The notes: a model not told the origin generated them from the sequence alone. A DNA stretch of 64,000 nucleotides from Actinosynnema pretiosum (GCF_024171695.1 NZ_JAMTCF010000002.1:310001-374000); one strand, 5' to 3'. Positions 27,481 through 36,482 are shown, numbered from the stretch's first letter. Numbers and translations: made by a program.

Positions 27481-28370
27481 GGCATGTCTTCAAATGATCG
27501 TTGCTGGTGGATCATGGTGTTGTGATACGTCGCCATGAACTGTCGGACGCCGAGTGGGAGTTCGTCCGGCCGCTGCTGCCCGAGTCGTCGCGGGGACGTA
27601 AAAGGCTGGACGACCGCAGGGTCCTGAACGGGATCGTGTGGAAGTTCCGGACCGGGACGGCCTGGCGGGACGTGCCCGAGCGCTATGGCCCGTGGGCGAC
27701 GCTGCACACCCGTTTCCGCAGGTGGGCGGCGGACGGCACGTTCGACCGGATGCTGCGGGCCGCCCAGGCGCAAGCGGACGCGGCAGGCGACGTCGACTGG
27801 CTGGTGTCCCTCGACTCCACCGTCGTCCGGGCCCACCAACACGCGGCCGGGGCCCGAAAAGGGGGCTCCGCGACCCGGCCCTCGGCCGGTCCAGAGGTGG
27901 CCTGACCAGCAAAATCCATCTCGCCTGCGACGGCCGGGGCCGTCCGCTCGCGTTCGTCGTCACGGGCGGCAACATCAACGACTGCACCCGGTTCACCACC
28001 GTCATGGAGGCGATCCGGGTACCACGGACCGGCCGGAGGCGGCCCAGGGTCCGGCCCGATCACGTCCTGGGCGACAAGGGCTACAGCTCGAAGGCGATCC
28101 GCGCCTGGCTTCGCCGCCGAGGCATCGCCCACACGATTCCCGAGCGGGCCGACCAGGTCCGCAACCGGGCCCGGCGGGGCAGTCGCGGAGGCCGCCCGCC
28201 GGGCTTCGACCGCGAGATCCACAAGCACCGCAACGTAGTGGAACGATGCTTCAACCGCCTCAAGCAGTGGCGCGGCATCGCCACCCGCTACGACAAGACC
28301 GCCGAGTCCTATACAGCAGCCGTCACCCTCGCATCACTCCTGATGTGGGCGTGACATTTGACGACAGAAC
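27481..28370 (+). mobile_element. Intact IS5-family insertion sequence (IS427-like), 890 bp
   Basis: The ends GGCATGTCTTCAAATGA (left) and, read inward from the right, GTTCTGTCGTCAAATGT share 12 of 17 positions, giving imperfect terminal inverted repeats. CTAG occurs directly outside both ends (27477-27480 and 28371-28374), as expected for elements that insert at and duplicate a YTAR/TA-type target. One transposase is encoded in two overlapping frames. The element landed at the edge of structured repeat copy A, 60 bp after the transglutaminase gene. Confidence 0.88.
27522..28354 (+). CDS. IS5-family DDE transposase made by programmed -1 frameshift
   Basis: Frame one (GTG 27522 to stop 27905) holds the helix-turn-helix N-terminal domain (RRHELSDAEWEFVRPLLP) and the first catalytic Asp (SLDSTVVRAHQH). 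The second frame continues to 28354 with the second Asp (VLGDKGYSS) and the Glu (HRNVVERCFNRLKQWRGIATRYDK). The frames overlap at the slippery run CGAAAAGGGGG (27855-27865), where a -1 shift joins them. All catalytic residues are intact, so the copy may be active. Confidence 0.88.
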
Positions 28371-28376
28371 CTAGCG

Positions 28377-28676
28377 GGCTGCGGGGCGAGCGCAGCGAGC
28401 CCGCAGCCAGCCCATCCCGCGTCCCTCGTCTCCGTTTGGCCTGGCGAAGCCCGAGCACGCTCGTCAAGATGCCGCCGCACCGCCACGGCAGACCGCCCGA
28501 GCCGTACGGCGTCTTGACGAGTGTGCTTGCCTGAAAGGAGGCCAAACGGAGACGAGGGACCCCACCCACCGCAGTGGTAAACGGGACCACCGCCCCAACA
28601 GCCACCGGCCGGCAGAGCTCGTCCCCCTCGTTTTTGGAGGCCTGCCCCGCCGGCGAGGCGAGCCCTTCAGCTCTTG
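28377..28676 (+). ncRNA. Structured repeat element, copy A (candidate new RNA)
   Basis: 300 bp matching 51748-52047 in inverted orientation. Three hairpin modules: H1 (GGCTGCGGG 28377-28385 with CCCGCAGCC 28400-28408); H2, a long hairpin with a perfect 22-bp outer stem (28421-28442 with 28539-28560), a 10x10 internal loop (GGCGAAGCCC 28443-28452; GCCTGAAAGG 28529-28538), a 22-bp inner stem (28453-28474 with 28507-28528, three G.U) and a 32-nt apical loop containing GCCACGGCAGAC; H3 (AGAGCT 28614-28619 with AGCTCT 28669-28674). Wobble pairs are G.U only if the plus strand is the RNA. No promoter is obvious; the IS abuts its 5' end. No protein-coding role is apparent. Confidence 0.75.
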
Positions 28677-28700
28677 CCCCTCCACCCCCACGAACGCCGA

Positions 28701-28729
28701 AGGGCGGCACCCGACTCGGGTGCCGCCCT
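28701..28729 (-). terminator. Terminator of lepA
   Basis: AGGGCGGCACCC (28701-28712) and GGGTGCCGCCCT (28718-28729) form a perfect 12-bp stem with a 5-nt loop, beginning 19 bp after the lepA stop codon on the minus strand. Confidence 0.85.
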
Positions 28730-28747
28730 CCGCGCCAAACCAGGGAA

Positions 28748-30589
28748 CTACTTCTTCCCCTTCTCCTTCGCGTCGTCCGTGGAGAGCGCGGCCACGAAGG
28801 CCTCCTGGGGGACCTCCACGCGGCCGACCATCTTCATGCGCTTCTTGCCCTCCTTCTGCTTCTCCAGCAGCTTGCGCTTGCGGGTGATGTCACCGCCGTA
28901 GCACTTCGCCAGCACGTCCTTGCGGATCGCGCGGATCGTCTCGCGGGCGATCACCCGAGAGCCCACCGCCGCCTGGATCGGCACCTCGAACTGCTGCCTC
29001 GGGATCAGCTCGCGCAGCTTCGTCGCCATCCGCGTGCCGTACCCGTACGCGTGGTCCTTGTGGACGATCGCGCTGAACGCGTCCACCGCCTCGCCCTGCA
29101 GCAGGATGTCGACCTTGACCAGCTCGGACTCCTGCTCGCCCGACTCCTCGTAGTCCAGCGACGCGTACCCGCGCGTGCGGGACTTCAGCGCGTCGAAGAA
29201 GTCGAAGATGATCTCGCCGAGCGGCATCGTGTAGCGCAGCTCCACGCGGTCCTCGGACAGGTAGTCCATGCCGCCCAGCTGGCCGCGCTTGGCCTGGCAC
29301 AGCTCCATGATCGCGCCGATGTAGTCGCTCGGCGCGATGATCGTGCACCGGGTGACCGGCTCGTACACCTCGGCGCGCTTGCCGTCCGGCCAGTCCGACG
29401 GGTTGGTCACCACGTGCTCGGCGCCGTCCTCCATCACGACCCGGTACACCACGTTCGGCGCGGTCGAGATCAGGTCGAGGTCGAACTCGCGCTCCAGGCG
29501 GTCGCGGGTGATCTCCAGGTGCAGCAGGCCGAGGAACCCGCAGCGGAAGCCGAAGCCCAGCGCCGCCGACGTCTCCGGCTCGAAGGTCAGCGCCGCGTCG
29601 TTGAGCTGGAGCTTCTCCAGCGCCTCGCGCAGCACCGGGTAGTCCGAGCCGTCGACCGGGTACAGGCCCGAGTACACCATCGGCCTCGGCTCGCGGTAGC
29701 CCGCCAGCGGCTCGGTGGCGCCCTTCTTGTCCCAGGTCACGGTGTCGCCGACCTTGGACTGGCGCACGTCCTTCACGCCGGTGATCAGGTAGCCGACCTC
29801 GCCGACGCCCAGGCCCCTGCTGGGCTTGGGCTCGGGCGAGATGATCCCGACCTCCAGCAGCTCGTGCGTGGCGCCGGTGGACATCATCTTGATCCGCTCG
29901 CGCGGGGTGATCTTGCCGTCGACGACCCTGATGTAGGTCACCACGCCCCGGTACGTGTCGTACACCGAGTCGAAGATCATCGCCCTGGCCGGGGCCTCGG
30001 CGTCGCCGACGGGGGCGGGCACCTTGCGCACGACCTCGTCCAGCAGGTCGCCGACGCCAAGGCCCGTCTTGGCCGAGACGCGCAGCACCTCGTCCGGGTC
30101 GCACCCGACGATGTGGGCGATCTCCTTGGCGTACTTGTCCGGGTCGGCCGCGGGCAGGTCGATCTTGTTCAGCACCGGGATGATGGTGAGGTCGTTCTCC
30201 ATCGCCAGGTACAGGTTGGCCAGCGTCTGGGCCTCGATGCCCTGCGCGGCGTCCACGAGCAGGACCGCGCCCTCGCACGCCTCCAGCGCGCGGGACACCT
30301 CGTAGGTGAAGTCGACGTGACCCGGCGTGTCGATCATGTGCAGGACGTGGTCGGTCCCGTTCACGGCCCACGGCAGGCGCACGTTCTGCGCCTTGATCGT
30401 GATGCCGCGCTCGCGCTCGATGTCCATGCGGTCGAGGTACTGCGCGCGCATCGCCCGCTCCTCGACCACGCCGGTGAGCTGCAGCATCCGGTCGGCCAGG
30501 GTGGACTTGCCGTGGTCGATGTGCGCGATGATGCAGAAGTTCCGGATGAGCTCCGGAGGCGTGAACGTCTGGTCGGCGAACGTGCTCAC
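28748..30589 (-). CDS. lepA: Elongation factor 4 (back-translocase)
   Basis: 613 residues. Ribosomal GTPase that moves or remodels stalled ribosomes. GTP-binding motifs: [15 protein letters not shown] (G1), [13 protein letters not shown] (G2), [11 protein letters not shown] (G3) and [14 protein letters not shown] (G4). The EF4-specific C-terminal domain ends [22 protein letters not shown] at 30589. Divergent from the PemK-like gene across 106 bp. Confidence 0.98.
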   Translation of the reverse strand: MSTFADQTFTPPELIRNFCIIAHIDHGKSTLADRMLQLTGVVEERAMRAQYLDRMDIERERGITIKAQNVRLPWAVNGTDHVLHMIDTPGHVDFTYEVSRALEACEGAVLLVDAAQGIEAQTLANLYLAMENDLTIIPVLNKIDLPAADPDKYAKEIAHIVGCDPDEVLRVSAKTGLGVGDLLDEVVRKVPAPVGDAEAPARAMIFDSVYDTYRGVVTYIRVVDGKITPRERIKMMSTGATHELLEVGIISPEPKPSRGLGVGEVGYLITGVKDVRQSKVGDTVTWDKKGATEPLAGYREPRPMVYSGLYPVDGSDYPVLREALEKLQLNDAALTFEPETSAALGFGFRCGFLGLLHLEITRDRLEREFDLDLISTAPNVVYRVVMEDGAEHVVTNPSDWPDGKRAEVYEPVTRCTIIAPSDYIGAIMELCQAKRGQLGGMDYLSEDRVELRYTMPLGEIIFDFFDALKSRTRGYASLDYEESGEQESELVKVDILLQGEAVDAFSAIVHKDHAYGYGTRMATKLRELIPRQQFEVPIQAAVGSRVIARETIRAIRKDVLAKCYGGDITRKRKLLEKQKEGKKRMKMVGRVEVPQEAFVAALSTDDAKEKGKK

Positions 30590-30695
30590 TCAGGTTCCTC
30601 GCACAAGGAAAAGGACAGGGGGAATCACCCCATTCTCGCACGCTCCGGCACCGGCGGACCGGGTGCGTGCTCGGCCGGGCGCTTAGGCTCTCGGG

Positions 30696-31139
30696 ATGTA
30701 CGCGAACGGAGAGGACCCGAAGCCCGAGCGGGGCGCGGTCCGCGAGGTCTACCGACCCGATCGAGCGGCGAGGCTGGAGTACTCCCCGGAGCTGGACGGC
30801 CTCGCCGATCCGGGGGAGATCGTGTGGGCCTGGGTGCCCTACGAGGAGGACGCGAGCCGGGGCAAGGACCGGCCGCTGCTGGTGGTGGGGCGCAACGCGC
30901 GCGGCGGGCTGCTGGCGATGATGCTGACCGGCAGGGCGCCGGACCACCCCGCGGAGTACGACGACCACGTGGAGCTGGGCTCCGGCCGCTGGGACCGCGA
31001 CGGGCGGCAGTCCTACCTGCGGCTGGACCGGGTGTTCGAGCTGTCCGAGGACGACATCCGCCGGGAGGGCTCGATCCTGGAGCCGGAGCGGTTCTCGCTG
31101 GTCGTGGACGCGGTGCGGGAGCGGCACGGCTGGCGCTGA
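30696..31139 (+). CDS. PemK/MazF-like protein, possible ribonuclease toxin
   Basis: 147 residues. The centre (GLADPGEIVWAWVPYEEDAS... GKDRPLLVVGRNARGGLLAMML) fits the PemK/MazF beta-barrel, including the G-E-I-V-W and K-x-R-P-x-L-V-V signatures. The N-terminal 30 residues and the long C-terminal half differ from small MazF toxins, and no antitoxin gene is adjacent, so a housekeeping role is likely. It is a conserved neighbour of lepA in actinobacteria. A strong intrinsic terminator follows at 31238. Confidence 0.78.
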   Translation: MYANGEDPKPERGAVREVYRPDRAARLEYSPELDGLADPGEIVWAWVPYEEDASRGKDRPLLVVGRNARGGLLAMMLTGRAPDHPAEYDDHVELGSGRWDRDGRQSYLRLDRVFELSEDDIRREGSILEPERFSLVVDAVRERHGWR

Positions 31140-31237
31140 GCCCGCTCGGCGCCCGCTCGACCTGCACGCGGTCGACCTGCGGGAAGTGCCTGGGAAGTTC
31201 TCCGAAAGTCCCCGAGAAGTCCCCGGAAAAGACGGAA

Positions 31238-31275
31238 GGGCTCAGGACCACTGTGTCCTGAGCCCTCGTTTTTAT
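31238..31275 (+). terminator. Intrinsic terminator with T tract after the PemK-like gene
   Basis: GGGCTCAGGAC (31238-31248) pairs perfectly with GTCCTGAGCCC (31255-31265), followed by TCGTTTTTATC, one of the few terminators here with a real T run. The minus-strand gene ending at 31284 lies just beyond, so it may act in both directions. Confidence 0.88.
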
Positions 31276-31283
31276 CTAGCCGG

Positions 31284-31502
31284 TCAGCGGTAGTGGCGGA
31301 CCAGGCCGTGCAGCGCCTGCAGGCGGAGCATCGCCTCGAGCTCGCGCGCCTCGTTCGAGGAGTTGCGGGCGAGGACGGCTTCCAGGTCGAGCCGGGCGCT
31401 CGGGGTGTCGTACGCGGCGAGCTCGTTGGCGAGGGCCTTGTCCCGCCTGCGCAGCTCCCGCCGGGTGGCGAAGTAGGTCCGGACGGTCTTGATGGCGTTC
31501 AT
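31284..31502 (-). CDS. Small hypothetical protein, 72 residues
   Basis: Helical, strongly charged (VRTYFATRRELRRRDKALAN, then SSNEARELEAMLRLQALHGL). ATG at 31502 is preceded by GAAAGGTG; an ATG at 31538 gives a 12-residue extension. No family recognised. The upstream region is AT-richer than the rest (TTTCTGTATCGGTTCACTTACTATGATG near 31521-31548), which suggests a regulated promoter. Possibly a small stress or membrane-associated protein; this is a guess only. Confidence 0.7.
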   Translation of the reverse strand: MNAIKTVRTYFATRRELRRRDKALANELAAYDTPSARLDLEAVLARNSSNEARELEAMLRLQALHGLVRHYR

Positions 31503-31613
31503 GACACCTTTCGGGTCGGTCTTTCTGTATCGGTTCACTTACTATGATGCCGCACTTCAGGGCATAGATCGAGTGATCTACGCGTGAGCTGCGACGCACT
31601 ATCGGGGCCCCGG

Positions 31614-32045
31614 TCAACGGAGTGTGTCCAGCAGGTGCACCGCGCGTGCGTACTTGGCCGCCAAGCGCGTCCGGGTGGCCTCGTCGAGCTTCGCCGTCCG
31701 CTCCGGCGAGGTGTTGTCGGCGATGTCCGCGCGCTTGACGACGGGGGCCACCGGGTCGGCCACGACCCGCGCCAGGTACGCCTCCTGCGGCTCGTCCGGC
31801 AGGTGGGTCAGCGCGACGACCGTGGCGACCACCTCGGGCGGGCACCCGGCGGCCAGCAGGTCCTCGGCGGTGACGGGCGTGTCCTCCAGCACGTCGTGCA
31901 GCGCGGCGGCCATCCGCGCGTGCTCGCCCTCCACCCGGCCCATGACCCGCAGCGGGTGGCCGATGTACGGCTGCCCCGACTTGTCCACCTGCCCGGCGTG
32001 GGCGTTCCGGGCGATCTCGACCGCGTTCTGCACCGTGAAAGCCAT
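31614..32045 (-). CDS. HD-domain phosphohydrolase, RelA/SpoT-hydrolase-like
   Basis: 143 residues. HD metal ligands are visible: ARNAHAGQVDKSGQPYIGHPLRV, then MAAALHDVLEDTPVT, and KRADIADNTSPER. The layout equals the hydrolase half of SpoT and small Mesh1-like enzymes that remove pyrophosphate from (p)ppGpp, but without a synthetase domain. Exact substrate not provable by sequence. The ATG at 32045 is followed directly by conserved sequence; a start at 32060 is possible. Confidence 0.82.
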   Translation of the reverse strand: MAFTVQNAVEIARNAHAGQVDKSGQPYIGHPLRVMGRVEGEHARMAAALHDVLEDTPVTAEDLLAAGCPPEVVATVVALTHLPDEPQEAYLARVVADPVAPVVKRADIADNTSPERTAKLDEATRTRLAAKYARAVHLLDTLR

Positions 32046-32087
32046 GCCACCGATGGTCACACGTCGTCACGATCCTTGACAGCCCAC

Positions 32088-32103
32088 ATTGGTCTAGTCC
32101 ACT
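32088..32103 (+). promoter_or_regulatory. DasR-like operator upstream of the chitinase
   Basis: ATTGGTCTAGTCCACT matches the DasR-responsive consensus ACTGGTCTAGACCACT known from Streptomyces at 14 of 16 positions. It lies 64 bp before the chitinase start, right after TTGACA (32076-32081), so it overlaps the presumed core promoter. Release of a GntR-type repressor by glucosamine-6-phosphate would turn on chitin degradation. Confidence 0.72.
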
Positions 32104-32166
32104 TTGGCGGTGTCCGGTCGACCGGCCGGACGTCCGCGAAACCACCAAACCCTGCTGAGGTGGCCT

Positions 32167-33687
32167 GTGGCTGGAAAGACCGCGAGGGCGCTGGGCGCCC
32201 TGACCGCGGCAGCGCTGACGATCACCGGGGCGATCCTGCTCGCCTCGGGGAGCGCGTCGGCCGCGAACCTCGTCTCCAACGCCGGTTTCGACACCGGCTC
32301 CACCAGCGGCTGGACCTGCTCCGGCAAGTCCTCCGCCGTGACCTCGCCCAAGCGCAGCGGCTCGCACGCGCTGTCCGCGACCCCCGAGGGCTCGGACAAC
32401 GCCCGCTGCTCCCAGACCGTCCAGGTGCGCCCGAACACCGCCTACTCCCTGTCGGCGTGGGTCCAGGGCAGCTACGTCTACCTGGGCGTGAGCGGCACCG
32501 GCGGCGACGACAAGAACATCTGGACGCCCGGCTCCACCGGGTTCTCCGAGCTCAAGCTCAGCTTCACCACCGGCCCGAGCGCCACGAGCGCGACGGTCTA
32601 CCTGCACGGCTGGTACGGCCAGCCGACCTACTACGCCGACGACGTCGTCCTGGACGGCCCCGGCGGCACGCAGCCCACCACCACGACCCCGCCGGTCACC
32701 ACCACGAAGCCGACCACGACCACCACCAAGCCCACCACCACGACGCCGCCGACCACGACGACGACGTCGAACAACCCCGGCCAGCCCGACCCGGCGCTGC
32801 CCAAGCACCTGCTCACCGGGTACTGGCACAACTTCGACAACGGCTCGAAGGCGCTCAAGCTCGCCGACGTGCCGCGCGCCTACGACGTCGTGGCGGTCTC
32901 GTTCGCGGACGCGGTCCCGACCAGGCCCGGCGCCGTCTCGTTCACCCTCGACCCCGGTCTCGCGGCCAAGCTCGGCGGCTACACCGACGCCCAGTTCAAG
33001 GCGGACGTGAAGACCCTCCAGTCGCGCGGCCAGAAGGTCATCATCTCGGTCGGCGGCGAGCGCGGCACCATCTCCGTGGGCGACTCGACCGCGTCGGCGA
33101 ACTTCGCGAGCAGCGTCAAGGACCTGGTGGCCTCCTACGGCTTCGACGGCGTGGACGTCGACCTGGAGAACGGCGTCAACGCCACCCACATGGCCCCGGC
33201 GCTGCGCGCGATCCACGCGGCGGGCGGCAAGATCATCACGATGGCCCCGCAGACCATCGACATGCAGTCCACCGGGACCGAGTACTTCAAGCTGGCGCTC
33301 GCGGTGAAGGACATCCTCACCGTCGTCAACATGCAGTTCTACAACTCCGGCGCGATGCTCGGCTGCGACCAGAAGGTCTACTCGCAGGGCAGCGTGGACT
33401 TCCTCGTGTCGCTGGCCTGCGTGCAGCTGGAGAACGGGCTGCGGCCCGACCAGGTCGGCCTCGGCCTGCCGTCCTCCGGCTCGGCCGCGGGCGGCGGCTA
33501 CCAGTCGCCCGCCAACGTCAACGCCGCGCTGGACTGCCTGGCCAAGGGCACGAGCTGCGGGAGCTTCAAGCCCGCGAAGACCTGGCCCGGCATCCGGGGC
33601 GCCATGACGTGGTCGATCAACTGGGACGCCACCGCGAACTGGCAGTTCTCGAACACCGTGGCCCCGCACCTGAAGACCCTGCCCTGA
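32167..33687 (+). CDS. Secreted chitinase, GH18 with N-terminal carbohydrate-binding domain
   Basis: 506 residues. Signal peptide to about residue 36 (ALTAAALTITGAILLASGSASAA), a jelly-roll binding module of roughly 135 residues (NLVSNAGFDTGSTSGWTCS ... YYADDVVLDG), a Thr/Pro linker, and a GH18 barrel with HLLTGYWHNFDNG, VIISVGGERG and the catalytic DGVDVDLE (acid Glu near 334). Most similar in layout to actinomycete chitinase C/D types. GTG at 32167 follows GAGGTGG. Control by the DasR-like site is likely. Confidence 0.93.
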   Translation: MAGKTARALGALTAAALTITGAILLASGSASAANLVSNAGFDTGSTSGWTCSGKSSAVTSPKRSGSHALSATPEGSDNARCSQTVQVRPNTAYSLSAWVQGSYVYLGVSGTGGDDKNIWTPGSTGFSELKLSFTTGPSATSATVYLHGWYGQPTYYADDVVLDGPGGTQPTTTTPPVTTTKPTTTTTKPTTTTPPTTTTTSNNPGQPDPALPKHLLTGYWHNFDNGSKALKLADVPRAYDVVAVSFADAVPTRPGAVSFTLDPGLAAKLGGYTDAQFKADVKTLQSRGQKVIISVGGERGTISVGDSTASANFASSVKDLVASYGFDGVDVDLENGVNATHMAPALRAIHAAGGKIITMAPQTIDMQSTGTEYFKLALAVKDILTVVNMQFYNSGAMLGCDQKVYSQGSVDFLVSLACVQLENGLRPDQVGLGLPSSGSAAGGGYQSPANVNAALDCLAKGTSCGSFKPAKTWPGIRGAMTWSINWDATANWQFSNTVAPHLKTLP

Positions 33688-33696
33688 CGGCGGCGC

Positions 33697-33735
33697 CCCG
33701 TGGGGAGGGGCGGTGAACTCCGCCTCTCCCCACGG
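33697..33735 (+). terminator. Terminator after the chitinase
   Basis: CCCGTGGGGAG (33697-33707) pairs perfectly with CTCCCCACGGG (33725-33735), 10 bp beyond the chitinase stop; an 11-bp stem with an 17-nt loop and no T tract. Confidence 0.75.
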
Positions 33736-33767
33736 GCGAGCGCGCCGAACCGGACTAGCCTCCGACC

Positions 33768-34811
33768 ATGCTGCTGGAATCGCTCCCGGTCCCGGTGATC
33801 GCCGCCCCGATGGCGGGCGGCCCGTCCACCCCCGAGCTCGTCGCCGCCGTGGGCGGCGCGGGCGGTCTCGGCTTCCTTCCGGCGGGCTACCTGGGCGCCG
33901 ACGCGCTGGCCGACCGCATCGCCCGCACCACCGCGCTGTCCTCCGCGCCGTTCGGCGTCAACCTGTTCGTGCCCGGCCCGGACTCCGGCGCCGACGCGGC
34001 GCGCGCCTACCGGCGGCTTCTGGTCGAGGAGTCCGGCCTGGAACCGGGCGAGCCGCGCTGGGACGACGACTCCTACCCGGCCAAGCTGGAACTGGTCCTG
34101 GCGCTGCGCGTCCCGGTGGTCTCGTTCACGTTCGGCCTGCCCTCCGCCTCCGACGTGGACCGGTTGCGCGCGGCGGGCTCCACCACCGTCGCCACCGTCA
34201 CCGCCCCCGCCGAGGCCGAGCAGGCCGCGCGGGTCGGCGTGGACGCGCTGTGCGTGCAGGGCGTCGACGCCGGTGGCCACCGGGGCACCTTCTCCGACGA
34301 CGGCCGCAGCCCCGGCGGTGGCGAGCTGCTCGGCCTGCTCACCGCGCTGCGCCTGGTCAGGGCCCGCGTCGGGCTCCCGCTGATCGCGGCGGGCGGCATC
34401 GCGCACGGCGCGGACGTGGCCGCCGTCGTCGCCGCCGGGGCGGTCGCCGCGCAGCTCGGCACCGCGTTCCTGGCCTGCCCCGAGGCGGGCACCGCGCCCG
34501 CGCACCGCCGGGCCATCGCCGAAGGCGCCCGCCGCACCGCGCTGACCAGGGCGTTCAGCGGCAGGCCCGCGCGCGGGCTGGTCAACCGGTTCCTCACCGA
34601 GCACACCCCGCACGCCCCGGCCGCCTACCCGAGGGTGCACCACCTGACCAAGCCGATCCGCGCGTCCGGCGACCCCGAGCTGATGTCGATGTGGGCCGGG
34701 CAGGCGTACCCCCTGGCCCGTTCGGTCCCGGCCGCCCAGCTGGTGGCCGACCTGAACGGGCAGGCCGTCGAGGCCATCGCGCAGGCCAACGCGCGGATTC
34801 GCCCGCTCTAG
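33768..34811 (+). CDS. Nitronate monooxygenase (2-nitropropane dioxygenase type)
   Basis: 347 residues, FMN-dependent TIM barrel. VPVIAAPMAGGPSTPELVAAV and GLGFLPAGYL at the N-terminus, the catalytic His in VQGVDAGGHRGTF, and the FMN phosphate site LIAAGGIAHGADVAAVVAAGA with AQLGTAFLACPEAG. Oxidises alkyl nitronates such as propionate-3-nitronate, protecting central metabolism. ATG at 33768. Confidence 0.92.
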   Translation: MLLESLPVPVIAAPMAGGPSTPELVAAVGGAGGLGFLPAGYLGADALADRIARTTALSSAPFGVNLFVPGPDSGADAARAYRRLLVEESGLEPGEPRWDDDSYPAKLELVLALRVPVVSFTFGLPSASDVDRLRAAGSTTVATVTAPAEAEQAARVGVDALCVQGVDAGGHRGTFSDDGRSPGGGELLGLLTALRLVRARVGLPLIAAGGIAHGADVAAVVAAGAVAAQLGTAFLACPEAGTAPAHRRAIAEGARRTALTRAFSGRPARGLVNRFLTEHTPHAPAAYPRVHHLTKPIRASGDPELMSMWAGQAYPLARSVPAAQLVADLNGQAVEAIAQANARIRPL

Positions 34812-34838
34812 CGAGGCCCGCGCGGTGACAATGTGCCC

Positions 34839-36482
34839 GTGACGACCGCGCGCGAGTTAGCCGACGACCTGTTCACCCTGGTCCTGACCTCGGACCCGCT
34901 CATGGCGACCCTCATCGGGGTGCCGGGGTGGGACGACCGGCTGCCCGACCCGAGCGCGGCGGCCGAGGCCGGGGCCGCGCGCCGCGCGGGCGAGCTGGCC
35001 GCCCGCGCCGCCGAGGGCGACGACGACCCGATCACCAGGGCCGTCGTCGCCCAGCAGGCCACCGGAACGGTCGCCAAGCTCGGGGCGCGCCTGGTCGAGC
35101 ACACCCACGCCGAGGGCTTCAACGCCCCCGTGCCGCTGCTGCTCACCTCGCTGTCCATGGTCAGACCCGCGCCCGGACAGGGCGAGCTCGACTACCTGAC
35201 CCGCCTGCGCGCCGTCCCCGGCTACCTGGAGGCGCTGGCCACCCGCCAGCTCGACTCCGACCGCCGCCCGCTGGCCCACCTGGTCGCCGCCGCCGTCACC
35301 CGGCTCGACCGCCACCTCGCCGACCCGGTCGGCCCGCTGCGCCTCCCGCCGCTGTCCGAGGCCCGCGCCGCCGAGCGCGATCGGCTGATCACCGACCTGG
35401 TCGACCCCGCCCTCGCCCGCTACCGGGACGTGCTGCGCGAGCACGTCGCGCCGCGCGGGCGGAGCGCCGACGAGCCCGGCCTGTGCTGGCTGGCCGACGG
35501 CGAGCGGCACTACGAGGGGCTGGTCGCCGCGTACACCACCACCGAGCGCACCGCCCGCGAGCTGCACGAGATCGGCCTCGGGCTGGTGGCCGAGCTGGAC
35601 CGCGAGTACGAGGAGATCGGGACGCGCGTGTTCGGGCCGCTGCCGGGGGCGAGCGCGTGCGAGCGGGCGGCCGGGGTGCGGGCCAGGCTGATCGCGGACC
35701 CCGCGCTGCGCTGGACCGACGGCGCCGAGATGGTCGCGCTGGCCGAGCGGGTCCTCGCGCGCGCCGAGCTGGCGGCGGGGGAGTGGTTCGGGTCCGTGCC
35801 CGCCAAGCGCTGCGCGGTCGCCACCGTGCCCGACGACGAGGCCCCCAACGCGCCGCTGGCCTACTACGTCGACCCGGCGATGGACGGCAGCAGACCGGGC
35901 ACCTACTTCGTCAACACCCACCGGGCGGCCGAGCGGAACCGGGTCAGCGCCGAGGCGGTCGCGTTCCACGAGGGTGTGCCGGGGCACCACTTCCAGATCT
36001 CGCTGGCCCAGGAGCTGACCGACCTGCCACCGCTGCGCCGGTTCGCCGCGTTCGAGGCCTACCTGGAGGGGTGGGGGCTGTACGCGGAGCGGCTGGCCGA
36101 CGAGATGGGGCTCTACAGCGGCGACCTCGCCCGGTTGGGGATGCTCAGCGCGGACTCGCTGCGCGCGGCCAGGCTCGTGGTCGACACCGGGATGCACGCG
36201 CTCGGGTGGACGCGGGAGCGGGCCGTCGAGTACCTGCGGGCGAGCACGGCCGCGCCGGAGGCGGACGTCCAGGCCGAGGTGGACCGGTACATCGAGGCGC
36301 CCGCGCAGGCGCTGTCGTACATGGTGGGGCGGCTGGAGATCCAGCGCCTGCGCGGGGTGGCGCACGACCGGCTGGGGGCCGCGTTCGACATCAGGGCGTT
36401 CCACGACCTGGTGCTGCGCGGCGGCCCGCTGCCGCTGGGCGTGCTGGCCGACGTGGTCGACCGGTGGTGCGGGTCAGCCTGA
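34839..36482 (+). CDS. DUF885 family putative zinc metallopeptidase
   Basis: 547 residues from GTG 34839 (GTG 34833 adds two). The zinc site appears as AFHEGVPGHHFQISLAQEL (HExxxGHH variant) with a downstream glutamate in FEAYLEGWGLYAE. This domain family is found in secreted and cytoplasmic proteins; there is no signal peptide here. Enzymatic activity is inferred from the motif. The last 9 bp overlap the convergent permease gene. Confidence 0.88.
   Translation: MTTARELADDLFTLVLTSDPLMATLIGVPGWDDRLPDPSAAAEAGAARRAGELAARAAEGDDDPITRAVVAQQATGTVAKLGARLVEHTHAEGFNAPVPLLLTSLSMVRPAPGQGELDYLTRLRAVPGYLEALATRQLDSDRRPLAHLVAAAVTRLDRHLADPVGPLRLPPLSEARAAERDRLITDLVDPALARYRDVLREHVAPRGRSADEPGLCWLADGERHYEGLVAAYTTTERTARELHEIGLGLVAELDREYEEIGTRVFGPLPGASACERAAGVRARLIADPALRWTDGAEMVALAERVLARAELAAGEWFGSVPAKRCAVATVPDDEAPNAPLAYYVDPAMDGSRPGTYFVNTHRAAERNRVSAEAVAFHEGVPGHHFQISLAQELTDLPPLRRFAAFEAYLEGWGLYAERLADEMGLYSGDLARLGMLSADSLRAARLVVDTGMHALGWTRERAVEYLRASTAAPEADVQAEVDRYIEAPAQALSYMVGRLEIQRLRGVAHDRLGAAFDIRAFHDLVLRGGPLPLGVLADVVDRWCGSA

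Noticed and set aside
27477..28374. A larger composite transposon around the IS
   Set aside because: Only one IS copy is present and CTAG flanks it directly; the second structured repeat lies 23 kb away and contains no transposase.
28309..28710. Minus-strand open frames across structured element copy A (also 28464-28691), resembling a plus-strand frame at 51826-52119 through a shared VWPPFRQA stretch
   Set aside because: The likeness follows from the DNA repeat. The frames diverge after small length changes, lack a protein family, and the substitutions follow base pairing rather than codon positions.
28574..31261. 895-codon plus-strand frame covering lepA antisense
   Set aside because: It is a shadow of lepA on the other strand; no recognisable domain and composition rich in Arg/His/Gln/Val as expected for an antisense frame.
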